Positions 39,394-47,960 of a stretch of DNA of 64,000 bases are shown piece after piece. The position numbers and the translations under genes are program-made. Within the stretch, counting starts at the first letter, position 1; each line of letters begins with the position of its first letter. The DNA lies in assembly GCF_014190805.1 (NCBI RefSeq), contig NZ_JACHVQ010000006.1, forward strand, positions 62,001 through 126,000, given 5' to 3'. Under the pieces are notes generated by a model. The model worked only from the letters and a program-made list of their open reading frames with translations. It searched no databases and was not told the origin of the DNA. The DNA is from Flexivirga oryzae (GTDB lineage Bacteria; Actinomycetota; Actinomycetes; Actinomycetales; Dermatophilaceae).

Positions 39394-40401
39394 GTGGACA
39401 AACGCCCGACGATCTACGACGTCGCCCAGGAGGCGGGCGTCGCCGCGTCCACCGTGTCCCGGGCCTTCTCCAACCCCGGCCGGGTGAACGCGAACACCTC
39501 CCGCAAGGTCTTCGAGGCGGCCGAGCGCATCGGCTACCACAGCAGTGCCCTCGAGGGTCGGGTGGGTGCGCGCACCCGTGCACTGGCTCTGGTCGTCAGT
39601 GACATCGCGAATCCCTTCTACGACGAGATCATCACCGGTGCCACGGATGCAGCGCGCGAGGCGGGCTATGTGCTGATGATCCTGCACACGCGGGAGGACG
39701 CCGACTACGAGCGCACCGTCATCGAGGGGTGCATCGACCTGGTGGAAGGCATCGTTTTCGCCAGCACCCGCCTCGGCGAGGTCGCCTTGCGCAAGATCGC
39801 CAAACGCCGTCCCGTCGTGCTGCTCAACCGGCGTATGCCGGAGATCAGCTGCGTGGTCATCGACAACGCCCGCGGCATCCGCCGCTCCGCCGAACATCTC
39901 GGTGGTCTGGGACACAGCTCGATCGCCTACCTGCCGGGACCGTCGACGAGCTGGGCGGACAGCGCACGCTGGCGGGCGCTGCGCGAAGCGGCGCACGAAC
40001 TCGAACTCGTTGTCCGGCGCAGCGGTACGAATTGCGAAACACCTTCTGTGCAGGCGGGATTCGATGCGGCAGAGGACGTGATCGCGACCGGCGCCACCGC
40101 TGTGCAGACCTACAACGACGCGCTGGGCGTCGGACTGGTGCGCGGCCTGCGCGCACGCGGTGTGCGGGTGCCGGTCGACATCTCCGTGGTCGGCTTCGAC
40201 AACATCCAGATCTCGCAACTCGTCGATCCCATGCTGACGACCGTCGCGTCTCCGCTGCGCTCGCAGGGCCACACGGGCGTGACCAACGTCCTGGCGCTCG
40301 TCCGCGGGCGCGCCAAGCACAGCGGCACCCTGGAACTGCCGGTCAAACTCGTCGTCCGGCAGACCACCGCACGGCCGGGTCGGATCATCCACCGGGACTG
40401 A
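39394..40401 (+). CDS. LacI-family regulator, probable uronate-pathway repressor
   Basis: A 335-residue regulator with HTH TIYDVAQEAGVAASTVSRAF at residues about 6-25, hinge helix, then an effector domain with LALVVSDIANPFYDEIITGA and VVGFDNIQISQLVDPMLTTV. It sits at the centre of the glucuronide/uronate/lar gene block, divergent from larE and convergent with the larA-like gene. It is the best candidate to bind the GTGGCAACC sites at 34921 and 41760. GTG 39394 lies six bases after TACGGT, a leaderless start. Confidence 0.9.
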   Translation: MDKRPTIYDVAQEAGVAASTVSRAFSNPGRVNANTSRKVFEAAERIGYHSSALEGRVGARTRALALVVSDIANPFYDEIITGATDAAREAGYVLMILHTREDADYERTVIEGCIDLVEGIVFASTRLGEVALRKIAKRRPVVLLNRRMPEISCVVIDNARGIRRSAEHLGGLGHSSIAYLPGPSTSWADSARWRALREAAHELELVVRRSGTNCETPSVQAGFDAAEDVIATGATAVQTYNDALGVGLVRGLRARGVRVPVDISVVGFDNIQISQLVDPMLTTVASPLRSQGHTGVTNVLALVRGRAKHSGTLELPVKLVVRQTTARPGRIIHRD

Positions 40402-40409
40402 ACCGTCAC

Positions 40410-41708
40410 TCAAGACCGCGGACCACCCAACCGGTAGAGCATCTCCCCGGCGTTGGGCACGACCAGGGTGTCCGGGTCGTGCCAGTACGCGTCGACATCG
40501 ACGGAGTCCGGGTCGAGGTAGCCGAGGTTGATCGACTCGCACACCTCACGCGGGATGCGTGTCGCCAGAGTGACTTTCACCCGCAACTCCTCGGTGCCGG
40601 TGTCGGCGTCGTAGGTCCCCGCGCCACGCAGGTGGGTCGAGTGCGCGAGGGTGCCCCAGTGCACGGTCTTGAAGCGGTCCCACTGTTTCACGAAGTAGTC
40701 GCGGCAGTGGTAGCCGATCTCGAGGATCTCCGGGTGGTTGCGCGCGACCTCGGTGATGTGCGGCGCGTAGACGATCACTTCGCCGCCGTCGGCGACCACC
40801 GGCTCGACCTTGTAGAAGCCTTTCGCGCCGGTCCAGATCTCGTCATACATCCGCGGGACGAGGGACAGCACCCGTTTCACCGGGGCGTCCAGGTAGTGCA
40901 CGTGGGTCTGGGCGCACACCTCCGCCGCCGACGCCCACGCGGCATCCGTGGAACCGAAGGACACCGAGTGCAGGCCGCTGCCCTCGGCGGTGACGATCTT
41001 GACGGCGAGCTTCTCACTCGGGATGAGCGCGCTGCCTTCGTTGATCAGCGCACGCACCGGCGTGATGCCGGTGGTGCCGATGATCTCCGACGAGGTGATC
41101 AGCGCGCCGAGCCAGTGTGAGACGTCGATGATCTCCTGCCCGGCGACGCCCGGGAAGAAGTACTTGTTGCCCCCGGAGATGCCGACCACCTCGTGCGGCA
41201 GCGCCGGCCCGACCACCAGCGACACGTCGTGGTCGACCACCGCGCGGTTGAGCAGCACCCGGACCTCCTGATGGATCCGGCCCTCCGACAGCTCCTCGAT
41301 CCGCGACTGCGGGATCGTGCCGAGATCGGCGAACGTCTCCGGCTTCCACCACTCGTGGTTGAGCACGGTGACGCCCGGATAGGTCTCCTCCAGCCGACCG
41401 GGCTCGTAGCCCAGCAGCGCGCCCAGAGCGGTCTCACTCATCGCAGAGTGCGTGCCCAGTGCGATCAGCACGGTGATCCGGCTGGCCCGACCGTGCAGGC
41501 CCTCGTGCACGGCACGCATCAGCTGCGGCAGCGGACAGACCCGGGTCGCGTCCGGGACGATCACGCACACGCTACGACCTTCGAACGGGTGATCCCGCAG
41601 TTGCCCCACGATGAAGTCGTGCACCTGCGCATCGGTGAGGACACCGTCGGGTCCGCCTATCCGTGCTGCGGAGTCGGCCAGTCCCTCGGGCAGCTGCGTC
41701 GTCGTCAT
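40410..41708 (-). CDS. LarA-family nickel-pincer racemase/epimerase, predicted D-mannonate/D-gluconate 2-epimerase
   Basis: A 432-residue DUF2088/LarA-family enzyme. Cofactor and nickel residues are conserved at exact spacing: His87 (ALGTHSAM), His172, Lys182 (PHEVVGISGGNKYFFPG) and His198 (DVSHWLG) correspond to His108, His174, Lys184 and His200 of lactate racemase; Asp53 and Arg56 match the DxxR catalytic pair. So the protein should carry the pincer cofactor made by LarB, LarC and LarE encoded nearby. Lactate racemase itself is unlikely in this context. Characterised LarA homologues include a D-gluconate 2-epimerase, and mannonate and gluconate are C2 epimers, the two compounds that would link UxuB to gluconokinase here. 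The ATG at 41708 has AAGGTGG upstream. Substrate assignment is inference. Confidence 0.85.
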   Translation of the reverse strand: MTTTQLPEGLADSAARIGGPDGVLTDAQVHDFIVGQLRDHPFEGRSVCVIVPDATRVCPLPQLMRAVHEGLHGRASRITVLIALGTHSAMSETALGALLGYEPGRLEETYPGVTVLNHEWWKPETFADLGTIPQSRIEELSEGRIHQEVRVLLNRAVVDHDVSLVVGPALPHEVVGISGGNKYFFPGVAGQEIIDVSHWLGALITSSEIIGTTGITPVRALINEGSALIPSEKLAVKIVTAEGSGLHSVSFGSTDAAWASAAEVCAQTHVHYLDAPVKRVLSLVPRMYDEIWTGAKGFYKVEPVVADGGEVIVYAPHITEVARNHPEILEIGYHCRDYFVKQWDRFKTVHWGTLAHSTHLRGAGTYDADTGTEELRVKVTLATRIPREVCESINLGYLDPDSVDVDAYWHDPDTLVVPNAGEMLYRLGGPRS

Positions 41709-41759
41709 ACAGCCACCTTGTCCTTCGGCACCACGCCCGGCAAGGAGGATGCGCAACTT

Positions 41760-41772
41760 GTGGCAACCATTG
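41760..41772. promoter_or_regulatory. Putative operator shared by the glucuronide/uronate genes (site 2)
   Basis: GTGGCAACCATTG, continuing as a partial dyad GGCAA-CCA-TTGCC. It lies between the divergent larA-like gene (start 41708) and uxaC (start 41807) and matches the site at 34921 on the opposite strand at 12 of 13 bases. Confidence 0.6.
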
Positions 41773-41806
41773 CCTCGCCCGCGTCGTTCTCCGCGAGGAT
41801 CGGGTC

Positions 41807-43219
41807 ATGGCCACTCCGCTGACACCACACCTCGACCGGCTCCTGCCCACCAGCCCGGAGGTGCGCGCCATCGCCCGTGAGTTGTTCGCGCAGGTCGAGC
41901 ACCTGCCGATCGTCTCCCCTCACGGGCATGTCCCGGCGCAGTGGCTGTCGGAGGATCAGCCGTTCGGCGACCCGACCTCGTTGCTGATCTCGCCGGACCA
42001 CTACCTGACCAGGCTGCTGCACTCGGCCGGCGTGCCGCTGGAGACGCTGGGCGTCGGTGGTCACGTGCTGGACGAGGCGGGGTCCCGGGCCGCCTGGCGG
42101 ACGTTCTGCGACCACTGGCCGGTCTATCGCGGGACCCAGGTGCGCTACTGGATCGAGAACGAACTGGCCGGGATCTTCGGCATCACCGAACGCCCGAGCG
42201 CCGACAGTGCCGATCGCATCTACGACGCATTGTGCGCTCGACTCGCCGAGCCCGCCTACCGACCGCGTGCCCTGTTCGACCGCTTCGGTATCGAGGTCCT
42301 GGCAACCACCGATGACCCCTGTGACAACCTCGTGCACCACGAGAAGCTCGCTGCCGACGAGACGTTCACGGGCACCGTCGTTCCCAGCTTCCGTCCCGAC
42401 CGCTACCTGGAACCTGGTCGCCCCGACTGGAACACGCTCGTCGACGCGCTCGGTGCGGCCGCGGACACCCCCGTCGACACCTGGGCAGGGTTCCTGGACG
42501 CACTCCGCGCACGCCGCCGCTACTTCATCGAGCACGGTGCGGTGTCCGCCGACCACAGCCACGCCGACGTCGTGACCGTCGTACTCGAGCCGGCCGAGGC
42601 CGGCAGGTTGTACGACGCGGCACGCGCCGGGACGGCAACGCCGGAGCAGACCACCGCGCTGCGGCGCCACCTGCTCACCGAGATGGCCGGTATGTCGGTG
42701 GAGGATGGCCTGGTCATGACGCTGCACCCCGGCATCTACCGCAACCACAGCAGCGCCACCCTCCGCAGCTTCGGCCCGGACAGCGGTCACGACATCCCGA
42801 TGCAGGTCGAATTCACCCGCGGGCTACAACCACTCCTGGACCGCTACGGCCTCGAACAGGACTTCCATCTGGTGCTGTTCACCGTCGACGAGACGACCTT
42901 CTCCCGTGAGATCGCGCCGCTCGCCGGCTTCTACCCGAGCGTGTACGCCGGCGCACCGTGGTGGTTCATCGACGCGCCCGACGCGGTACGTCGCTACCGG
43001 GCGGCCATCACCGACGACATCGGCTTCTACCGCACGTCGGGTTTCATCGACGACACCCGTGCGTTCTGCTCGATCCCCGCCCGACATGACATGTCCCGCC
43101 GTCTCGACTGCGGCTTCCTCGCCGAGCTGGTCGCCGAGCACCGGATCGAACTGGACGAAGCGCAGGAGCTCGCCGTGCAGCTCGTCACCGACATACCCCG
43201 GAAGGCGTTCAAACTGTGA
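41807..43219 (+). CDS. uxaC: Glucuronate isomerase UxaC
   Basis: A 470-residue amidohydrolase-superfamily isomerase that converts D-glucuronate to D-fructuronate (and galacturonate to tagaturonate). Family motifs: LPIVSPHGHVPAQWLSEDQPF with the metal-binding HxH, VLATTDDPCDNL, and the C-terminal HDMSRRLDCGFLAELV. Length is exactly typical. GAGGA lies eight bases before ATG 41807. It is first in an operon with two downstream genes joined by GTGA stop/start overlaps. Confidence 0.96.
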   Translation: MATPLTPHLDRLLPTSPEVRAIARELFAQVEHLPIVSPHGHVPAQWLSEDQPFGDPTSLLISPDHYLTRLLHSAGVPLETLGVGGHVLDEAGSRAAWRTFCDHWPVYRGTQVRYWIENELAGIFGITERPSADSADRIYDALCARLAEPAYRPRALFDRFGIEVLATTDDPCDNLVHHEKLAADETFTGTVVPSFRPDRYLEPGRPDWNTLVDALGAAADTPVDTWAGFLDALRARRRYFIEHGAVSADHSHADVVTVVLEPAEAGRLYDAARAGTATPEQTTALRRHLLTEMAGMSVEDGLVMTLHPGIYRNHSSATLRSFGPDSGHDIPMQVEFTRGLQPLLDRYGLEQDFHLVLFTVDETTFSREIAPLAGFYPSVYAGAPWWFIDAPDAVRRYRAAITDDIGFYRTSGFIDDTRAFCSIPARHDMSRRLDCGFLAELVAEHRIELDEAQELAVQLVTDIPRKAFKL

Positions 43220-44598
43220 CCGAGTCGCGTGCCCTCTCCCGTGCAGCCGACGGGCGCCCCGCTGCGCCGGTGCGCAGCGTGCACCTCGGCCTGGGCAATT
43301 TCGTCCGTGCCCACCAGTGCTGGTACACCGAGCACGCGACCGACGCCGCGCAGTGGGGTATTGCGGCGTTCAGCGGCACCACCAGTGGCCCACCGGCTGA
43401 CCTGACCGACCAGGACAGCATCTACACGTTGCTGACCCGGGCCACGGATTCCGATGTGCCCGAGGTTGTTTCGAGTATCAGCGCGAGTTTCGGCGCGGAC
43501 GATCTGGATGCCTGGCGGGAGTTCTTCGCCCGGCCCGAGCTGGCCTTCGCGTCCACGACGGTGACCGAAGCCGGCTACTGCCGTAACGCCGACGGCGGCC
43601 TCGACCTCGACGACTCGCGCGTTGCGTCCGACCTCGCGGCCCTTCGCACGGACGGTGCCGACGCCCAGGTGCGCACCGCACCCCTGAAGCTGCTGCTGGG
43701 ACTGATGGCCCGTCGCGCGGCAGGGCTCGGCGGCATCGCCGTACTCCCGTGCGACAACCTGCCCGAGAACGGCGCGGTGGCTCGCCGGGTCGTGCTCGAT
43801 GCCGCGCGTGCACTCGATCCGGCCCTGGCCGACTGGATCGTGCAGAACGTGTCGTTCGTGTCCACGATGGTCGATCGGATCACCCCGCGCAGCACCACCG
43901 CCGACCGGAGCCACCTCCTCGCCACCACCGGGATCGACGATCCGGCGCTGGTCGTGACCGAGCCGTATGCCGAGTGGGTCATCTCGGGCACCTTCCCCGT
44001 CGGGCGACCGTCCTGGGAGGACTCCGGCGCGCGGTTCGTCGACGACATCGTGCCCTGGGAGCACCGGAAGCTGTGGCTGCTCAACGGTTCCCACTCGCTC
44101 ATGGCCTACGCGGCAAGCATCCTCGGCAGCCAGACCGTGGCGGACGCGATCGCCGATCCGCGCGTGCTCGGCTGGGTCGAGCAGTGGTGGGACGAGGCGT
44201 GCCGGCATCTTCCGCTGCCCGCCGACGAGCTGGCTGCTTACCGGGCTGCGCTGTTGTCCCGGTTCGCGAACCCGAACATCCGTCACCTGCTGGCGCAGAT
44301 CGCGGCCGACGGCACCCAGAAGCTACCGGTCAGGATCGTGCCGATCGTGCGGGCCGAGCTCGACGCGGGCAGGGACGCCGGTGGCGGTCTGCGGGTGGTC
44401 GCAGCATGGATCGCGCACCTGCGTGGCCTGGGGGCGCCGCTGCAGGACAACGGCGCCGAGCAGATCCGGACGCTGGCCGCCGGCGACAGGGATGCCGCAG
44501 TCGCGCGGGTTCTGGCACACCTCGGCATCGACGGCGGAGCGCGCAAGGCCGTGAGCGCCGAACTGGAGCGGTTCGAGTCCTCCGCGGTGACGACGTGA
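43216..44598 (+). CDS. uxuB: Mannitol dehydrogenase family oxidoreductase, probable fructuronate reductase
   Basis: A 460-residue NAD-dependent enzyme of the polyol-specific long-chain family. The nucleotide-binding start is HLGLGNFVRAHQ (residues 23-34), and the catalytic signature K-x4-N-x2-H is Lys285, Asn290 and His293 in RKLWLLNGSHSLMAY. Its place directly after uxaC, with overlapping GTGA, indicates reduction of D-fructuronate to D-mannonate (UxuB role). Mannitol or tagaturonate reductases of the same family are alternatives but fit the context less well. Confidence 0.9.
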   Translation: MTESRALSRAADGRPAAPVRSVHLGLGNFVRAHQCWYTEHATDAAQWGIAAFSGTTSGPPADLTDQDSIYTLLTRATDSDVPEVVSSISASFGADDLDAWREFFARPELAFASTTVTEAGYCRNADGGLDLDDSRVASDLAALRTDGADAQVRTAPLKLLLGLMARRAAGLGGIAVLPCDNLPENGAVARRVVLDAARALDPALADWIVQNVSFVSTMVDRITPRSTTADRSHLLATTGIDDPALVVTEPYAEWVISGTFPVGRPSWEDSGARFVDDIVPWEHRKLWLLNGSHSLMAYAASILGSQTVADAIADPRVLGWVEQWWDEACRHLPLPADELAAYRAALLSRFANPNIRHLLAQIAADGTQKLPVRIVPIVRAELDAGRDAGGGLRVVAAWIAHLRGLGAPLQDNGAEQIRTLAAGDRDAAVARVLAHLGIDGGARKAVSAELERFESSAVTT

Positions 44599-45140
44599 AC
44601 ATCGCCGTACGACACAAGGTTCAGCACGTCGTGGTCATGGGGGTGTCCGGTTGCGGCAAGACCACCGTCGCGCAGGCACTGTCCGAGCAGCTGGCTGCGC
44701 AGTTCGGTGAGGCCGACCGGTTGCACCCGCAGGCGAACGTCGACAAGATGACCACCGGTCACCCCCTCGACGACGAGGACCGGTGGCCCTGGCTGGACCT
44801 CGTTGCGGACTGGATGGATCAGCAGAGCCGGGCGGGCCACCTGCCGATCGTGAGCTGCTCCGCCCTCAAGCGCCGCTACCGGGATCGGCTTCGCGACAGG
44901 CTCGGCGAGATCGCCTTCGTGCACCTGGCCGGTCCGCGCGCGACGATCCTGCAGCGAATGCAGAATCGCACCGGACATTTCATGCCGGCCGCATTGCTCG
45001 ACTCGCAGTTCGCCGACCTGGAACCGTTGCAGGAGGACGAGTTCGGCGTGACGGTCGACGTCACACTGCCCGGACAGGCGGTCATCGAACGCGCCCGCTG
45101 TTGGCTCACCGCCGGCACCGGCGACGCGACCATCGGGTGA
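44595..45140 (+). CDS. gntK: Gluconokinase
   Basis: A 181-residue P-loop kinase that phosphorylates D-gluconate to 6-phosphogluconate. The Walker A is GVSGCGKTT (residues 16-24); EADRLHPQANVDKMTTGHPLDDEDRWPWL and SCSALKRRYRDRLR are the classic GntK substrate and lid motifs (quoted in part), so the assignment is firm. The GTG start overlaps the uxuB stop (GTGA), making gluconate the downstream product expected of this operon. Confidence 0.96.
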   Translation: MNIAVRHKVQHVVVMGVSGCGKTTVAQALSEQLAAQFGEADRLHPQANVDKMTTGHPLDDEDRWPWLDLVADWMDQQSRAGHLPIVSCSALKRRYRDRLRDRLGEIAFVHLAGPRATILQRMQNRTGHFMPAALLDSQFADLEPLQEDEFGVTVDVTLPGQAVIERARCWLTAGTGDATIG

Positions 45141-45317
45141 ATTCACAGCGCGAGTTTCCCCAAACCAGCCTCCGGATGTGGTAACTCAGGCCACAATTGC
45201 GGTCAAGGATCCTTGCCCCGAGGACCCTGTAGGTCTCCGGCGGGCGCGCGCCGGGGGGAGCCACCCAAGGGAGCGGATGGGCCTGCCACCGCACGGGCAG
45301 GTCGGATCGGAGGATCC

Positions 45318-46406
45318 ATGCGCCATTTCCGTTCACTCGCCATCGGCTGCGTCACAGCCGGCTTGGCCGTCGCCACCCCAGGCATCGCCTCGGCTCATCC
45401 GAGGAGCAATGCGCCAGTCGTTCTGTCCACGTCGGTCGGTGCACCGTTCAACCTCGAGGTCGACGGAAGTCGTCTGCTGGTTGCCGACGGCGGAGCCGGG
45501 CTGGTCGGCAGTGTCCAGCGCAACGGTTCGATCACACCCGTCGTCTCGGACGTTCCCGGTGCCTCGGGAGTGGCCACCCGTGGCAGGTCGCTCGCCTACA
45601 CCTCGACGGTGAGCAACGAGGAGACCCTGGAGAACTTCGCCTCCGGCCTGCACATCCGGCGACCGGGCCACCGCACGGTCTACGCCGACACGACGGCATA
45701 CGAGAAGAAGTACAACCCGGACGGTGTCAACCACTACGGACCGCGCAGCAGCGACCCGTGTGTCACGGGCGCGCTCGGCCCGCGGTACACCGGCCTGCTG
45801 GACTCGCACGCCTACTCCGTGGCGAGTGACCGCAACGGCTGGCTGGTCGCGGACGCGGGTGGCAACGACCTGCTGTCCGTGAGCGACCGCGGCCGGATCC
45901 GCACCGTCGCGACGTTCCCCGCGCAGCCCGCTGTGGTCACCCAGGCGGCGATCGATGAGCTCGGTCTCCCCCAGTGCACTCTCGGCGTCACCTACGACTT
46001 CGAGGCCGTACCCACCGATGTCGAGGTGGGCCCGGGTGGATCGATCTATGTGACGACGCTGCCCGGCGGCCCCGAAGGTCCGCAACTCGGTGCACGGGGA
46101 TCGCTGTGGAAGGTCAACCCGTACACGCACTCGGTGACCCGGATCGCCACCGGCTTCCTGGGGGCGACCAACCTGGCGCTGGGCACGCACGGCGACATCT
46201 ACGTCGCGGAGTTGTTCGGCAACAAGATCTCGGTCGTGCACTCGGGTCGGGTGTCGACGCTGGTCGAGCTGCCAGGAGTCGTCGCCGTCGAGAGCGCCCG
46301 CAACGGAACCCTCTACGCGGCGACGATGGGCAGCGAGAACGGCCCGGGCACCATCGTGAAGATCGCAGCAACCTGCAAGGGGCACCCACGCCACGGCGTG
46401 CGCTGA
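45318..46406 (+). CDS. Secreted ScyD/ScyE-type beta-propeller protein
   Basis: A 362-residue exported protein. The N-terminus MRHFRSLAIGCVTAGLAVAT followed by PGIASAHP is a Sec signal peptide. The mature part has repeated propeller blades with VGAPFNLEVDGSRLLVADGG, GWLVADAGGNDLLSV, IYVTTLPGGPEG and NLALGTHGDIYVAELFGNK. ScyD/ScyE-like proteins are NHL/SMP-30-like; function in actinobacteria is unknown. GGAGG lies four bases before ATG 45318. A terminator follows. Confidence 0.88.
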   Translation: MRHFRSLAIGCVTAGLAVATPGIASAHPRSNAPVVLSTSVGAPFNLEVDGSRLLVADGGAGLVGSVQRNGSITPVVSDVPGASGVATRGRSLAYTSTVSNEETLENFASGLHIRRPGHRTVYADTTAYEKKYNPDGVNHYGPRSSDPCVTGALGPRYTGLLDSHAYSVASDRNGWLVADAGGNDLLSVSDRGRIRTVATFPAQPAVVTQAAIDELGLPQCTLGVTYDFEAVPTDVEVGPGGSIYVTTLPGGPEGPQLGARGSLWKVNPYTHSVTRIATGFLGATNLALGTHGDIYVAELFGNKISVVHSGRVSTLVELPGVVAVESARNGTLYAATMGSENGPGTIVKIAATCKGHPRHGVR

Positions 46407-46412
46407 TCCGGT

Positions 46413-46455
46413 AGGCCGGTGGGAGGCTACACCCCTGGACTCCTCCCGCCGGCCT
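46413..46455. terminator. Terminator after the beta-propeller gene
   Basis: Arms 46413-46426 and 46442-46455 form a 14-bp stem with one wobble and a 15-base loop, just after the stop at 46406. Confidence 0.75.
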
Positions 46456-46530
46456 GCCTTCTCCGCATCGTGGTGGCAGGAGCCACGCCGAGGTCTCGTC
46501 GAGCCGGAGTTTCGGGCCTCGTGCGGTGAG

Positions 46531-46604
46531 TGCCCCCGACGGGACTCGAACCCGCACTCGAGCGATTTTAAGTCGCCTGCCTCTGCCAATTGGGCTACGA
46601 GGGC
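46531..46604 (-). tRNA. tRNA with UAA anticodon (Leu) and short variable loop
   Basis: A 74-nt cloverleaf: acceptor GCCCTCG paired with CGGGGGC, D arm with GCC/GGC, anticodon stem GGCGA/TCGCT with loop CTTAAAA giving anticodon UAA, variable loop CGAGT of only five bases, T arm GCGGG-TTCGAGT-CCCGT, and discriminator A. UAA reads the leucine codon UUA, but leucine tRNAs normally have a long class II variable arm. The CCA end is not encoded (CTC follows). It lies alone between two terminators. Confidence 0.88.
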
Positions 46605-46617
46605 GAGAGCCAGCGTA

Positions 46618-46664
46618 CGCGTGGGGTGCCCGGTGGAGGTGGCGTGGTCCGGGCACCCCACGCG
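46618..46664. terminator. Terminator of the CopD-family gene
   Basis: A perfect 16-bp stem (46618-46633 with 46649-46664) with a 15-base loop, 12 bases beyond the minus-strand stop codon at 46677 and 13 bases upstream of the tRNA. Confidence 0.85.
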
Positions 46665-46676
46665 ACGGCGAATCGG

Positions 46677-47843
46677 TCAGTCGGCCACGGTGGGCACGGA
46701 GCTCAGGTGTGGGCGACGTGCCTGAGCATGCGCGAGCCGACTGGTCGCCCAGAACGACGCGAGCACGGTGGCGATCAGCAGCACGCCGATGAGCAGGATG
46801 CGCCCGTCGAACGGGGCCGCCGATCCGCTGCCGCTCTCCTTGCGCGCGGAGCCGGACAGGAACGGGACGATGAACAGGACCGCGATCCCGACCGTCGCCT
46901 CGAAGGCCGCGACCTTCGGGAAGTGTGCGCGCACCGCGTGCCGGACCGTCGGCACGTCACCGCCGCGCAGCGACCGTTCGATGCGCGGCAGCAACACCAC
47001 GTGGTTGTAGCCGCCGGCGGCCAGCATGACGCCGACGAGCACGATCTTCAGCAACAGGAACCGGCCGTACGGCGTCGTGACGAACTCCCCGAACCCACCG
47101 ACGTGTTGCCAGGACATCCACAACCCGGAGATCAGGATCCCTCCCGCGGCCGTCATCGCCATGACACTGAACCGCGACCAGGTGCCCGCCCAGGCCGCGT
47201 CGGACGCCGATCCGCGACTCCGGACCGCGAGAGCGGCGAGCACCCCGAGCCCGCCGAGCCAGACGAGCGCGCCGAGGATGTGGACCTGGGTGAGGACGGT
47301 CTTCAACCAGTCGTCGACCACGAGTCCGGCGAAAGCCGTCGGCACACTGACCACGACCTCGCCGACGACGCCGACCAGCAACGCCCACCAGCCGAGGCGC
47401 CGGGACGCGCGTCGGCCCGCGGCGACCGCCAACAGGGCCGCCCCCTCCAGCAGTACGACCTGCACGAGACGGAGCGTCGACTCGGCGATCCACTCGCCGG
47501 ATTCCTTGGGCGCAGTGAGGAATTCGCCGATGACGTCGGGGCGCAGACCGTGGGCGAAGGCGAATTCGCCGCTCCGGGCCGCGAGCGCCGCCTCCTGCAG
47601 GTAGAGCAGCGGCAGCATCGCGACGCCGATCACCGGGAAGATCGCCCAAGTATGACGCTCGCGGCCCTCGACCGACTGCGCGTGGTCGCGGTGCGCGGGC
47701 AGTACCGCGATCAGCACCACGGCCAGTCCACCGAGCAGGGCACACAGCCCGGCGAAGTACCCGACCTCGGTCAGGACACGCCACGGAGGGGGTGCCGTGT
47801 AAGGGACGACGGTTTGCTCAGCGATGACGGAAAGTTGGTTCAC
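46677..47843 (-). CDS. CopD-family membrane protein under an IdeR-type iron box
   Basis: A 388-residue membrane protein with eight or nine hydrophobic segments. The CopD domain (copper resistance/heme-associated) is suggested by LTQVHILGALVWLGGLGVLAAL, FSVMAMTAAGGILISGLW and LLLKIVLVGVMLAAGGYNH. Conserved histidines in the membrane (VHIL, GYNH) could bind metal or heme. The GTG start at 47843 lies two bases from an iron box that covers the only minus-10-like element, so the gene is probably repressed by iron-loaded IdeR/DtxR. A part in heme or copper handling is inference. Confidence 0.88.
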   Translation of the reverse strand: MNQLSVIAEQTVVPYTAPPPWRVLTEVGYFAGLCALLGGLAVVLIAVLPAHRDHAQSVEGRERHTWAIFPVIGVAMLPLLYLQEAALAARSGEFAFAHGLRPDVIGEFLTAPKESGEWIAESTLRLVQVVLLEGAALLAVAAGRRASRRLGWWALLVGVVGEVVVSVPTAFAGLVVDDWLKTVLTQVHILGALVWLGGLGVLAALAVRSRGSASDAAWAGTWSRFSVMAMTAAGGILISGLWMSWQHVGGFGEFVTTPYGRFLLLKIVLVGVMLAAGGYNHVVLLPRIERSLRGGDVPTVRHAVRAHFPKVAAFEATVGIAVLFIVPFLSGSARKESGSGSAAPFDGRILLIGVLLIATVLASFWATSRLAHAQARRPHLSSVPTVAD

Positions 47844-47845
47844 AG

Positions 47846-47864
47846 TTAGGTGAGGCTAACCTAT
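47846..47864. promoter_or_regulatory. IdeR/DtxR iron box
   Basis: TTAGGTGAGGCTAACCTAT matches the consensus TTAGGTTAGGCTAACCTAA at 17 of 19 positions. It is located immediately upstream of the CopD-family start codon. Confidence 0.88.
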
Positions 47865-47960
47865 CTCGTCGACCGGCGGTTCCTTCCTGTGTTGTGATCT
47901 GGCACACAGTTTGCTCACAGGTTCGCCCGGGCGCCCGGACCGGGCCGTGAGTGCGGGCCG

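Noticed and set aside
40410..41708. Lactate racemase as the function of the LarA-like protein
   Set aside because: Fold and cofactor residues fit, but there is no lactate gene nearby and the operon points to sugar acids.
33071..45140. A mannonate dehydratase (uxuA) in the uronate block
   Set aside because: All genes were assigned and none has dehydratase motifs.
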